DNA of 64,000 bases, from NCBI GenBank assembly GCA_050951405.1, contig JBMNIZ010000015.1, positions 62,001-126,000 of the forward strand. Reading direction: 5' to 3'. Below the pieces are notes generated by a model, which was given only the letters and a program-made list of their open reading frames with translations, had not been told where the DNA came from and made no database searches. Shown here piece by piece: positions 1 through 7,989 of this stretch. The position numbers and the translations under genes are program-made. How positions within the stretch are numbered: position 1 is the first letter of the stretch; each line of letters opens with the position of its first letter. Source of the DNA: JBMNIZ01 sp050951405 (GTDB lineage Bacteria > Bacillota > DULZ01).

Positions 1-351
1 GAGAAGGCCCGTCTCCGGATGGGGGCCTGCGATCAGCTCATTCACTGTGGCCCGGGCTATGCTGATGGTTTTTGGTATAAGACGCTGCTCAGCCACAAGG
101 GACTGTCCCAAGCTGTCGGCAAAGTACAAGGTAATTTCCCTGGTCTCGCCCACCAGGTTGGTTTCCGGTATTTCGGGAATGGTTATTTCCGGCGGCAACT
201 CCGCTGGCTGGTCAACCGGATCTGTATCGCTTTGGAAGCGTGCTTTGAGAGAAGATAGTGTTTCCATGGCGCTACAGCCTGAGATAATAATCATCATCGC
301 CACCAGAAAAAAAATCAGGAGCGTTGCCTTATGAACTGAGAAAACTTTCAA
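1..351 (-). CDS. GerMN-domain lipoprotein (GerM-like), 3' part outside window
   Basis: The frame is open from a TTG at 351 to the window's left edge, giving the first 117 residues. An AGGAGG site lies 8 bases upstream of the TTG. The N-terminus has a basic start, a hydrophobic helix and a lipobox (ISGC), so the product should be an outer-face membrane lipoprotein. After a short acidic/proline linker the sequence moves into a region with strands like EITLYFADSLGQ and the phrase ARATVNELIAGPHPETGLL, typical of the GerMN (sporulation and spore germination) domain. In Bacillus GerM acts in engulfment, binding with SpoIIQ; in other Firmicutes the family has less certain roles. The C-terminus cannot be seen, so whether it has one or two GerMN domains is unknown. 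An internal ATG cluster within the signal peptide is a less likely start. Confidence 0.75.
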   Translation of the reverse strand, partial: MKVFSVHKATLLIFFLVAMMIIISGCSAMETLSSLKARFQSDTDPVDQPAELPPEITIPEIPETNLVGETREITLYFADSLGQSLVAEQRLIPKTISIARATVNELIAGPHPETGLL

Positions 352-511
352 GTTGAGAACCTCCTTTTCCTTATTTTGTTGCTAATAAATGATATAATAA
401 AAGACAGGCAAATATTACTATTTTTTTCTTTCCGCTTGTCTTTTAAAAGGATTTTTCTGTTAGGCGTCTAAATGTGAAATTAGGTATTAATTCAAAGGTG
501 GGTTGACCAAG

Positions 512-1270
512 ATGGCCCTGAAAGCCCTGATTGTTGATGATGAATATCCTGCCAGAAAAGAATTAAGATATCTTCTGGAGAAGTACCCGGAAATCCAGGT
601 AGTGGGCGAAGCCACCAATGCTTACGAAGCAATGGAACTGATAGAGGCGTTGGATTATTCCATTCTTTTTTTGGATATTGATATGCCAGGGTTTTCTGGA
701 CTGGAATTGACCAGGCGCATCAAGGAAACGGCCAAATCCCCCTATGTTATTTTTGTTACCGCCCATGAACAATTTGCCTTGGAAGCATTTAGTGTAGATG
801 CGGTAGATTATCTATTAAAGCCCATAGATCCTGCCCATCTGGACAGGGCCATCGGCAAGATCCGGAAACGCATTGAAGAAAAACCCGTTTCAGCCAAAGC
901 CCAAGAAACGGAACAAAAAAGCCGGGAAGCAGCCGGCTTGGGCCTTATCCCGGTAGAATACAAAGGAAAAACAATCCTCCTGGAAGAAAAAAACATCATT
1001 TTTGTTTATGCCGCAAAAGATTACACCTATATCAAAACGGCCAAGGAAAAATACCTGTCTCGCTTCACTCTAAAAGAATTGGAGCAGCGATTATATCCCT
1101 ATCATTTTTACCGCTGCCACCGGTCTTATTTGGTGAACATTAAAAAAACCAAGGAAGTCATTCCTTTATATAACGGTACCCTGGTACTCATCGTGGATGA
1201 TGAAGAAAAAAGCGAAGTTCCCGTCAGTAGAGCTCAGGCTAAAAAAATCCGCCAGCTCCTCGGCATATGA
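512..1270 (+). CDS. LytTR-family response regulator
   Basis: The 252-residue protein has an N-terminal receiver domain (about residues 4-120) and a C-terminal LytTR DNA-binding domain (about 150-250). The receiver has the acidic pair in LIVDDE, phosphoacceptor Asp55 in LFLDIDMPG, the conserved Thr in VTAHE and Lys in LLKPID. The LytTR half has the typical FYRCHRSYLVNI stretch. A TTG at 503 is in frame, but the AAAGGTGGG site (494-502) abuts it; ATG 512 has proper 9-10 base spacing and is preferred. No histidine kinase is adjacent in the window, so this is an orphan regulator here, or its partner lies elsewhere. LytTR regulators usually bind direct repeats upstream of target genes; no target is evident. 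The gene stands alone on the plus strand and ends in a hairpin shared with hisC. Confidence 0.9.
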   Translation: MALKALIVDDEYPARKELRYLLEKYPEIQVVGEATNAYEAMELIEALDYSILFLDIDMPGFSGLELTRRIKETAKSPYVIFVTAHEQFALEAFSVDAVDYLLKPIDPAHLDRAIGKIRKRIEEKPVSAKAQETEQKSREAAGLGLIPVEYKGKTILLEEKNIIFVYAAKDYTYIKTAKEKYLSRFTLKELEQRLYPYHFYRCHRSYLVNIKKTKEVIPLYNGTLVLIVDDEEKSEVPVSRAQAKKIRQLLGI

Positions 1271-1290
1271 GTTTTTTCCTAAAATAAAAA

Positions 1291-1314
1291 TCTCCGCCAT
1301 TAGCGGAGACTTTT
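1291..1314 (+). terminator. Rho-independent terminator of the LytTR gene
   Basis: Arms TCTCCGC (1291-1297) and GCGGAGA (1303-1309) enclose a 5-base loop and are followed by CTTTTT. The hairpin overlaps the last codons and stop of the convergent hisC gene (stop at 1300-1302). It serves the plus-strand regulator best; the A-rich stretch to its left may let it act for hisC too. Confidence 0.75.
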
Positions 1315-2415
1315 TAATACCTCTTCCAGGGTCCTGATAAAACGCTGGTTTTGCTCCCGGGTACCGATGGTCACCCTGATAAAAGTATCGTGGCCAAAAA
1401 TGTCCCCGGTGCGAATGATCACTCCTCTTTCCAGCATTCTTCGGAAAACTTCCCGGCAATTTGTCTTTAAGTCTACAAAAATAAAGTTAGCCTGGGTCGG
1501 CACATAGGGCAAGCCCAGTTCTTTGAACTTGCCATATAAATATTCCTTCTCCTGGGAATTCATCTGGCGGCTTTTCTGAACATGAGCTTTGTCTCGCAAA
1601 GCAGCCCGGGCGGCAAGCTGGGCAAGAGAGTTCACATTAAAGGGCTCCCGGGCGCGATTAATCCAACTAATTAAATCCTCATGGCCCATGCCATAACCAA
1701 CTCGCAGCCCGGCCAGTCCGTAAATTTTGGAAAAAGTTCGCAACACCAGCACGTTTTTCCAACCAGACTTGACCAGTTCCATCCCGGAAAGGTATTCCGG
1801 ATCATCAACATATTCATAATAAGCCTCATCAAAGACAATCAGGGCTCGATCGGGCAGCTGAGAAAGCATTTTCTTGATCTGATCCCCGGAAATGATGGTC
1901 CCTGTAGGATTATTGGGATTGCAGATAAAAATAAGCTTAGTTCGGGGAGTAACGGCCTCCAACATAGCTTCCGGCTGGTGGCGAAAATCCGCATCCAAAG
2001 GCACCTTAATCGAACGGCCTCCCATCAAAGTGACACAAAAATCATATTCGGAAAAAGAGGGGTTGGCCATTACCGCCTCATCCCCTTCATTAATAAAAGT
2101 CTCCGCCACCAACTTCAAGATTTCATCGGAACCGTTACCGATAATGAGATTTTTCGGCTCCAAACCAAGATGAGCTGCCAGTTCCTCCCGTAGATAATGA
2201 CAAGAACCATCAGGATAGAGCTGAACCCGGCTAGCGGCTTCTTGTAAAGAATCCACAGCCAAGGGAGAGGGGCCCAGGGGATTTTCATTGGAAGCCAGTT
2301 TAATAACATCTTTCAGGCCGTATTCCCTTTCCACCTCTTCAATCGGCTTGCCGGGCACATATGGTTTGATCCCCGCCAGAGCTCCTCTTGTCAAATGCGC
2401 CAATTCCTTAGACAT
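1300..2415 (-). CDS. hisC: Histidinol-phosphate aminotransferase
   Basis: HisC is a class I/II PLP aminotransferase that converts imidazole acetol phosphate and glutamate to histidinol phosphate. The protein is 371 residues, usual for the family. Visible marks are LASNENPLGPS near residue 40, NPNNPTG at 166-172, the pyridoxal-contacting Asp in VFDEAY (D196) and the Schiff-base Lys230 in TFSKIYGLAGLRVGYG. It follows the ACT-domain gene by 22 bases and is probably the last gene of a paaK-ACT-hisC operon rather than of a his operon. HisC paralogues outside his operons often transaminate aromatic amino acids. With an aryl-CoA ligase upstream, a role turning phenylalanine, tyrosine or tryptophan into aryl-pyruvates is possible, but histidine synthesis cannot be excluded. 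Confidence 0.88.
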   Translation of the reverse strand: MSKELAHLTRGALAGIKPYVPGKPIEEVEREYGLKDVIKLASNENPLGPSPLAVDSLQEAASRVQLYPDGSCHYLREELAAHLGLEPKNLIIGNGSDEILKLVAETFINEGDEAVMANPSFSEYDFCVTLMGGRSIKVPLDADFRHQPEAMLEAVTPRTKLIFICNPNNPTGTIISGDQIKKMLSQLPDRALIVFDEAYYEYVDDPEYLSGMELVKSGWKNVLVLRTFSKIYGLAGLRVGYGMGHEDLISWINRAREPFNVNSLAQLAARAALRDKAHVQKSRQMNSQEKEYLYGKFKELGLPYVPTQANFIFVDLKTNCREVFRRMLERGVIIRTGDIFGHDTFIRVTIGTREQNQRFIRTLEEVLKSLR

Positions 2416-2437
2416 GATTGCAACACACTCCTGTCGT

Positions 2438-2872
2438 CTACATCTTATATAAGATTTCTCCCTGGACCACTTTTACCCCGGCAGCCTGTAAATGCTGAAC
2501 GGCTTCCTCCAGGTTCTCCACCCGGAAAATCACCAGGGCTCCTCCCTGCCCCCTGCCGATAAAGGCATAAAGGTACTCAATATTGATCCCGGCCTCTTCC
2601 AAAACAGCCAAGACCCGGGCCAATCCACCCGGCTCATCGGGCATCTCCACCCCGATCACTTCAGTAATGCTTACGGTAAAAGCCGCTTCCCTTAAAACGC
2701 GGTAAGCCTGGTCCGGATCATCCACAATCAGGCGCAGGATACCAAAATCTGAAGTATCGGCAATAGACAGGGCCCGAATATTAATGCCTTTGGCAGCTAA
2801 TAGATTGGTTACGGCGCTGAGCCGGCCCGATTTATTTTCCAGGAACACTGAAATTTGCTTGACTTTCATCAT
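2438..2872 (-). CDS. Tandem ACT-domain protein
   Basis: A 144-residue protein made of two ACT domains (about 3-68 and 72-142) and nothing else. The first has the IxxFLENKSGRLSAVTNLLA ligand-loop pattern and the second MPDEPGGLARVLAVLEEAG. ACT domains bind amino acids and related small ligands. Stand-alone tandem ACT proteins of this kind are very often encoded next to phenylacetate-CoA ligase genes, as here, where paaK ends 21 bases upstream. The role is presumably sensing an aromatic amino acid or modulating the neighbouring enzyme, but no mechanism is known to me. Two consecutive ATGs are possible starts (2872 and 2869). The AGGAGG site at about 2878-2883 fits the second slightly better. 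Confidence 0.82.
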   Translation of the reverse strand: MMKVKQISVFLENKSGRLSAVTNLLAAKGINIRALSIADTSDFGILRLIVDDPDQAYRVLREAAFTVSITEVIGVEMPDEPGGLARVLAVLEEAGINIEYLYAFIGRGQGGALVIFRVENLEEAVQHLQAAGVKVVQGEILYKM

Positions 2873-2893
2873 TCTAACCTCCTTTAGCCATGA

Positions 2894-4195
2894 TTAATAA
2901 TTCTTCCTTTTATCAATCACCCGCTTGGCCTTCCCTTCACTTCGCTCTATCGACTTGGGTTCCACCAGTTTTACATTCACTGACAAGCCTAAAGTGCTCT
3001 CAATGGCTGACCTGATGGTTCTGCCCAGTTCCTCCAACCGCCTGATTTCATCGGAAAAAACCTGGGCGGAAACCTCCACCCAAACTTCCAGAATGTCCAA
3101 ATTGCCCACTCGGTCCACGATTAATTGATAATGTGGCTCAGTTTGTCCGATTTCCAAAAGAACACTCTCGATCTGAGAAGGAAAGACATTCACTCCCCGG
3201 ATGATCACCATATCATCAGTACGCCCACTGATCCGCTTAATTCGCAAGTGGGTCCTCCCGCAAGAACAGGGTTCATCGATAATGGTAGAAATGTCCCTGG
3301 TGCGGTACCGGAGTACCGGCAGGGCTTCCTTCGTCAGGGAAGTGAAAACCAGCTCCCCTGTAGATCCCGGAGGAAGGGACTGCCCCGTGTCGGGATCAAT
3401 AACCTCGACGAGAAAGTGATCTTCCCACACATGGAGCCCCTGCTTTTCCGGACACTCCATGGCCACTCCGGGACCGATTACTTCGCTGAGTCCATAAATG
3501 TCCAGGGCAATAATACCCAGCTTCTTTTCGATCTCCCTGCGCATATTATCTGACCAAGGCTCGGCGCCGAAAATTCCGCATTTGAGGCGAAAATCTTCCC
3601 TTTCCAGGCCCATTTCCTGGGCCACTTCGGCAATGTGAAGAGCATAGGAAGGTGTACAGGTGAGCACGGTGCTGCCGTAATCCTTCATAATCATCACCTG
3701 CCGTTTGGTGTTGCCACCAGAAATGGGGATAACGGAAGCACCCAACCTTTCCGCCCCATAGTGAACTCCCAGTCCCCCGGTAAAAAGACCGTAGCCATAG
3801 GCATTATGGATCACATCATTCTTGCCTGCACCACCGCACACCAAGGAGCGGGCCATCAATTCAGCCCAGGTATTAACATCATTACGAGTATAACCTACCA
3901 CTGTAGGTTTGCCAGTGGTTCCCGAAGAAGAATGAATACGGACAATCTCACTTAAAGATACCGCAAACATCCCGTAAGGATAATTATCCCGTAAGTCAGA
4001 TTTATTGGTAAAGGGGATTCTGGACAGGTCCTCTAAAGACTTGATGTCTTCCGGTTCAATCCCTGCTTCTTGCATCAACTTCCGATAATGGGGCACATTA
4101 AAATAACATCTTTCCACTGTCTGCTTTAGCCGTTCCAGTTGCAGCTGCCTCAGTTCCTCCCTGGGCATGCATTCATACCTTTCATTCCAATACAC
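2894..4195 (-). CDS. paaK: Phenylacetate-CoA ligase
   Basis: PaaK is an ANL-superfamily adenylate-forming enzyme that activates phenylacetate (or another aryl carboxylate) with ATP and CoA. Length is 433 residues, normal for this short ligase. The phosphate-binding loop HSSSGTTGKPTVVGYT is near residues 88-103. YGLSEVIGPGVA and the C-terminal small domain ending in SEGKAKRVIDKRK are also typical. In anaerobes the family also includes indoleacetate-CoA ligases, made from amino acid transamination and oxidative decarboxylation products, which suits a downstream hisC-like transaminase. The start is GTG with AGGAGG about 12 bases upstream. First gene of an apparent paaK-ACT-hisC operon. Confidence 0.9.
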   Translation of the reverse strand: MYWNERYECMPREELRQLQLERLKQTVERCYFNVPHYRKLMQEAGIEPEDIKSLEDLSRIPFTNKSDLRDNYPYGMFAVSLSEIVRIHSSSGTTGKPTVVGYTRNDVNTWAELMARSLVCGGAGKNDVIHNAYGYGLFTGGLGVHYGAERLGASVIPISGGNTKRQVMIMKDYGSTVLTCTPSYALHIAEVAQEMGLEREDFRLKCGIFGAEPWSDNMRREIEKKLGIIALDIYGLSEVIGPGVAMECPEKQGLHVWEDHFLVEVIDPDTGQSLPPGSTGELVFTSLTKEALPVLRYRTRDISTIIDEPCSCGRTHLRIKRISGRTDDMVIIRGVNVFPSQIESVLLEIGQTEPHYQLIVDRVGNLDILEVWVEVSAQVFSDEIRRLEELGRTIRSAIESTLGLSVNVKLVEPKSIERSEGKAKRVIDKRKNY

Positions 4196-4417
4196 GTACT
4201 ATCCCGACCTCCTAGTTCCGTAACAATACTTCCTTAACTTAATATCCTGATATAATTCCACATCGTTGGCCTTTTTCCTTTATTCTTCACCGAGAAAAGA
4301 AGTCTCCAGCCAGAAGCCTTGCACTAAAAGGGCATTTTTGGGAATAATAGGACAAAAAGAGGACAGGATAATGGGTAGAGATACTTGCCCAGCAGAAACC
4401 AGTTGGAGGTGAGTGTT

Positions 4418-4576
4418 TTGGCCTATATTTGCCCTGAATGTGGGAAAGTGACCAGACTACCTGATTATTGCTGCGGCCGGTCCATGGTCTCGAAGGGTAG
4501 CTACGTATGCAAATCCTGCGGTGCCAGCGGAAGTTCACCACAAAATTGCTGTGATCGGCCCATGATCCGGGTCTAG
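4418..4576 (+). CDS. Small Cys-rich zinc-ribbon protein
   Basis: A 52-residue protein starting at TTG 4418, 5-6 bases after GGAGGTGA; an in-frame GTG at 4409 lies within the site and is less likely. It holds eight cysteines: CPEC, then CCGRSM, then CKSC, then CCDRPM. The two halves repeat the pattern CxxC ... CC(G/D)R(S/P)M, suggesting an internal duplication or a single two-knuckle metal site. Zinc or a rubredoxin-like iron site is possible. No helix-turn-helix or enzyme domain is present. It stands alone with its own terminator, so its partner is unknown. Confidence 0.65.
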   Translation: MAYICPECGKVTRLPDYCCGRSMVSKGSYVCKSCGASGSSPQNCCDRPMIRV

Positions 4577-4582
4577 TCCCAA

Positions 4583-4614
4583 GCCAGCCTCTCCCAGGGG
4601 GCTGGCAGTTTTCT
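4583..4614 (+). terminator. Terminator of the small zinc-ribbon gene
   Basis: GCCAGCC (4583-4589) pairs with GGCTGGC (4600-4606) across a 10-base loop, followed by AGTTTTCTC. It sits 7 bases after the stop codon. Confidence 0.7.
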
Positions 4615-4658
4615 CATCAAGTAGCTGAACTTCCCTTTAAAATAGATTACAGATACTG

Positions 4659-4664
4659 TATAAT
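4659..4664 (+). promoter_or_regulatory. Probable -10 box for the phosphoglucose isomerase gene
   Basis: A perfect TATAAT lies 36 bases before the start codon, between the upstream terminator and the coding region. The -35 region (TTTAAA at 4636-4641, 17-base spacing) is weak, so confidence is low. Confidence 0.4.
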
Positions 4665-4699
4665 ATTGTTCATGAAAACAGTTTCAAGGAGGCTGGCTG

Positions 4700-5437
4700 A
4701 TGCTCATCGGAAAAGACTTTCATGTCTTGGAAAACGGGAATCTCTCCTTTGCCGATTACATAATTAAGCCGGAGCCGGATATTCGTTACCTGGAAGATGC
4801 CTCGCATGTCCTTTACGACAAACCTGACGATGCTGAAAACCGACCCCTCTATTATATGTACAGGGGTGTAAGTTATGATGTTCATCAAGAGCTTTTTCGA
4901 AAAGCCGGCCTTCGCTATGACTTGACGGTAATACTCCCCGGCAAGATCGGGCAGGAATTCATCAAAACCATTGGGCACTTTCACCCCATGAAACCCACCG
5001 GACACGAAACTTACCCGGAATATTACGAAGTCCTGAACGGGGAAGCCCTTTATCTGCTGCAAAAAAACTCCCGGAGCGGCGAAGTGGAAGAAGTGAAGGT
5101 AATTGCCGCTAAAAAAGGAGACAGGGTCTTCATCCCGCCAGGCTATGGACACGTAACAATTAACCCGGGGGATCAGCCCCTGATCATGTCCAACTTAATC
5201 GAAAATAGCTTCCAATCCCTTTACGAACCTTTTGCTGAAAAACATGGGGCTGCTTACTATTACATCCAATTGGAAAGCGGAAAAGGCGATTTTATTAAGA
5301 ATCCCCATTATGCCAGCTCCATCAGTTTGCAGCTGCTCAGCGCTCCCAACCAGCCCCAAGCGGTGGAAGTCGTCAAAGAAAAGAGCCTGTATCAGGCCTT
5401 CATTGATAACCCGGCCAGTTTTGACCTTTTAAAATAA
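4700..5437 (+). CDS. pgi: Cupin-type glucose-6-phosphate isomerase
   Basis: A 245-residue member of the cupin (archaeal-type) phosphoglucose isomerase family, which interconverts glucose 6-phosphate and fructose 6-phosphate with a bound divalent metal. It is unrelated to the classical PGI fold. The metal-binding pattern GHFHPMKPTGHETYPEYYEV (about residues 94-113) supplies two His and a Glu, and PGYGHVTINPGD supplies the distal His of the second cupin motif. A strong AAGGAGG site precedes the ATG. It is monocistronic, between two terminators. In Clostridia this enzyme can replace or back up the classical isomerase. Confidence 0.85.
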   Translation: MLIGKDFHVLENGNLSFADYIIKPEPDIRYLEDASHVLYDKPDDAENRPLYYMYRGVSYDVHQELFRKAGLRYDLTVILPGKIGQEFIKTIGHFHPMKPTGHETYPEYYEVLNGEALYLLQKNSRSGEVEEVKVIAAKKGDRVFIPPGYGHVTINPGDQPLIMSNLIENSFQSLYEPFAEKHGAAYYYIQLESGKGDFIKNPHYASSISLQLLSAPNQPQAVEVVKEKSLYQAFIDNPASFDLLK

Positions 5438-5473
5438 AGCCCTGCTGCTCAATCATCCCCGATTTTAACCAAC

Positions 5474-5515
5474 AAACCCGGAGGAAGAGGGATATTCCCT
5501 CCCTTCCGGGTTTTC
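5474..5515. terminator. Bidirectional terminator between convergent genes
   Basis: A long near-perfect inverted repeat (arms 5474-5492 and 5496-5513, a few mismatches) with A-rich flank on the left and TTTTCC on the right separates the isomerase gene (plus) from the lipoprotein gene (minus). It should stop transcription from both sides. Confidence 0.8.
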
Positions 5516-5541
5516 CTTTCTCTTGAACATGCCTGCTCTTC

Positions 5542-6804
5542 CTAACTTCCCGGTCTTTCCTGGGATTCATCTCCTGTTTTCTCTCCCGGCAAGCCCCCTT
5601 CGATTTGGATACTCTCTATTTCTCCCGGCACCTCCATTTCCATGGTTTTTCCTCCCTTGATCTTCACTTTTATTTTGGAAGCAGACTGGCCCTGTTTCCC
5701 TTGACCGGATCCTTCACCTTCACTTTCTCCCTGACTCCCGCTATTGCTTTTCTCTTCACTCTCGCCCTTCGTGGGAGACCCTTCTTCTCCGGCCTGGGGT
5801 GGTTCAGCTTTCTGAGATTTAATCTTCCCAAAGCGGTTTTCCAGGAGATAAAGGTTATCCCGGGTAATCAGGCGGGTAGGTACATACTTGACCGGCACAT
5901 CGTAAGGGCCGCTGACCACTTGCTTCTCAAAATCCCACTGCCCGTTTTGGGCCAGGCTCAATGCCCCTTGAAAAGCATAACTGGCCATGACTTCCGGCAC
6001 CAAATCCACCTCTCCGTCATGATCGCCCGCCGCGATCATCTCCACCAGCTCCCTGGTGGCCCCCAAACCCACGGTAATAGGAGTAAATTCTTGAGAAACT
6101 AAAGAACTCAACAGCTCTTTGGTCGAACTGGGATCATGGGTGATAATCCCTTCCACAGCGCCCAGCTGAGACCAGAGCCTGTTTAAAGAAGCGGCAACAT
6201 CTTCTACGGGAAAGGAATGAACAAGAACCTGAATTTGAGGGTAGTCCTCCAGGGATTTGATATTTCCTTCCAGAATCTCCTGTTCCGCCGGGTTGTCAGG
6301 GTCCGTCTGCAAAATCAAAACCCGGGAACGGGGCAATTCTTTCAAAGCACCGGCCAGAAAGGAACCCTGCTGCTCGCCCACTCTCCGGGTATCTACTCCC
6401 ACAAAACCGTCCAAAGGTATTCCGGTCGGTAAAAAGCCCAGGGCCAAAAGCTTCACGTTCTTTTCCGCCGCTTGCCGGGCCAGGTCTGAAGCTTCCTGAG
6501 CGCCGGCAAACTGCACCAGCAGGCTGTCCACTTTTCGCTCCAACAGCTTCCTTACCTTCTCCTGCTGATCAGTGCCTTCTTCTGTTTGCTCCCAATAAAG
6601 GCGCACTTTTTCTTTCTTGGCCAGCTCTTCCATAGTCTTTTGAAATGGTTCCAAAAGGTCTTTTTCCGCCAAAACCACATTAACTCCAATAGCAGCTGCC
6701 GGAGGGCCGGGTTTGGGCTGAGGCCGGTTTTGGCAGCTTGAAAGCATCACTGCAACTATAATCAGTCCGATGAGACACCATTTCTTGCGGTGAAAGTCCA
6801 ACAA
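5542..6804 (-). CDS. Periplasmic-binding-protein type 1 (sugar-binding-like) lipoprotein with acidic tail
   Basis: A lipoprotein of about 420 residues. It has a basic N-terminus, hydrophobic helix and lipobox LSSC, then a two-lobed type-1 periplasmic-binding fold of the Peripla_BP_4 kind (about residues 40-330). Recognisable pieces are VDSLLVQFAGAQEASDLA, DGFVGVDTRRVGEQQGSFLA and EGIITHDPSSTKEL. After the fold a low-complexity region rich in Gly, Ser, Glu and Gln (about 335-385) leads to a short strand-rich C-terminus. No ABC permease or ATPase is nearby, so it may be a receptor or an orphan binding protein rather than a transporter part. TTG 6813 abuts the GAGGAG site; TTG at 6804 (9-base spacing) is preferred. 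Confidence 0.7.
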   Translation of the reverse strand: MLDFHRKKWCLIGLIIVAVMLSSCQNRPQPKPGPPAAAIGVNVVLAEKDLLEPFQKTMEELAKKEKVRLYWEQTEEGTDQQEKVRKLLERKVDSLLVQFAGAQEASDLARQAAEKNVKLLALGFLPTGIPLDGFVGVDTRRVGEQQGSFLAGALKELPRSRVLILQTDPDNPAEQEILEGNIKSLEDYPQIQVLVHSFPVEDVAASLNRLWSQLGAVEGIITHDPSSTKELLSSLVSQEFTPITVGLGATRELVEMIAAGDHDGEVDLVPEVMASYAFQGALSLAQNGQWDFEKQVVSGPYDVPVKYVPTRLITRDNLYLLENRFGKIKSQKAEPPQAGEEGSPTKGESEEKSNSGSQGESEGEGSGQGKQGQSASKIKVKIKGGKTMEMEVPGEIESIQIEGGLPGEKTGDESQERPGS

Positions 6805-6876
6805 AAAAATCAACTCCTCTTCGGCCGGTTCAAAATACTTGCATACTATAAGTATTATTGGCCTGGTGAGGAGTTT

Positions 6877-7989
6877 CTATGAATGACGCCTGATTGTATT
6901 TAAAGCGGAGCGGATTTCCTCCCGCACTTTTTCTTCCTTTTCTTTTTCGAGAGCTGAGCTCAATGCCTTTTCTGCCGATAGACTTCCCAGCTTTCCCAGA
7001 GCCCAGGCCCCATGACCCCGGAGCACCGGGTTGCTATGCTCCAAAAAAGGGATTAAAAGAGAAATCACGGCAGGATCACCGCTGTTACCCAAGGCAATGA
7101 TTGCATTTCTCTGGAGAGTGGTCTTACCCCGCCAGGCTGCCGCAGAATGTCCAAATCTATCCGTAAATTCTTTGCCTGTCAAGCATAGCAGCTCTTCCAA
7201 AGAAAGGCTTTCTTCCCCTGGGGGAGAAAAGTCCGGCAAAGAAGCTCTTTTCACCTGGGCGTTTTTGGGGCACACCTCCTGGCAAGTATCACAGCCATAA
7301 AGACGGTTTCCCAGCAGTACCCTTTCAGCGGGGGCTAAAAAACCTTTTTTCTGGGTCAAGTAAGACAGGCAGCGATGGGGATTGACCAAGTACGGTTTCT
7401 CTATGGCTCCGGCAGGACACGCTTTTAGACATCGGTCACATTCTCCACAGTCAGCCTCCACTGGACTATCCGTCTCCAATTCTCGGTTCATGACCATGCC
7501 CCCCAAAAATATCCAGGAACCGTAGACATCATTGATCAGAGCAGTATTCTTACCTATCCAGCCCAGGCCGGCACGACGGGCCAATTCTCTTTCCGGTAAA
7601 GGCCCCGTATCCACAAAAGGACGGTAGATAAGGCCTGGATCAAACCCTTTCAAGAGCTGCCCCAGCCAGGACAGCCTCTCTCCCAGGACCCGGTGATAAT
7701 CCCTCCCCCAGGCAGAGCGGGAGAATAGACCCCGCAGCCGACCTCCCCTTCTGGAAACATCAGCATAATAGCTCAAACCAACCATGATGATGGATCTGGC
7801 TCCGGGCAAAAAAAGTTCCGGGTTCACCCGTTCTTCCGGGGCGGCTGTGATGAAGGGAGATTCCAGCTTGCTCTCCCGCCTTTCCCGGAGCAATTGGCCC
7901 AGATCGGTTAGAGGTCCGGCATCCGTGATGCCAACCAAATCAAAACCAACGCTGAAAGCGGCTCCCTTCACGAGATCAGCGGAAAGCAT
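6877..7989 (-). CDS. queG: Epoxyqueuosine reductase
   Basis: QueG is a cobalamin and Fe-S enzyme that reduces epoxyqueuosine to queuosine at tRNA position 34. The 370-residue protein has the N-terminal cobalamin-binding region, the catalytic segment FVDTGPLPERELARRAG and the GWIGKN motif. Two ferredoxin-type clusters follow (CGECDRCLKACPAGA and CDTCQEVCP). A HEAT-repeat C-terminus around residues 290-365 ends the protein, as in the longer QueG form that contacts tRNA. The gene overlaps the upstream M20 hydrolase by 14 bases, so the two are co-translated, although no functional link is known. A TTG at 7995 is also in frame; the ATG at 7989 has better spacing from the GGGGG site. Confidence 0.92.
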   Translation of the reverse strand: MLSADLVKGAAFSVGFDLVGITDAGPLTDLGQLLRERRESKLESPFITAAPEERVNPELFLPGARSIIMVGLSYYADVSRRGGRLRGLFSRSAWGRDYHRVLGERLSWLGQLLKGFDPGLIYRPFVDTGPLPERELARRAGLGWIGKNTALINDVYGSWIFLGGMVMNRELETDSPVEADCGECDRCLKACPAGAIEKPYLVNPHRCLSYLTQKKGFLAPAERVLLGNRLYGCDTCQEVCPKNAQVKRASLPDFSPPGEESLSLEELLCLTGKEFTDRFGHSAAAWRGKTTLQRNAIIALGNSGDPAVISLLIPFLEHSNPVLRGHGAWALGKLGSLSAEKALSSALEKEKEEKVREEIRSALNTIRRHS

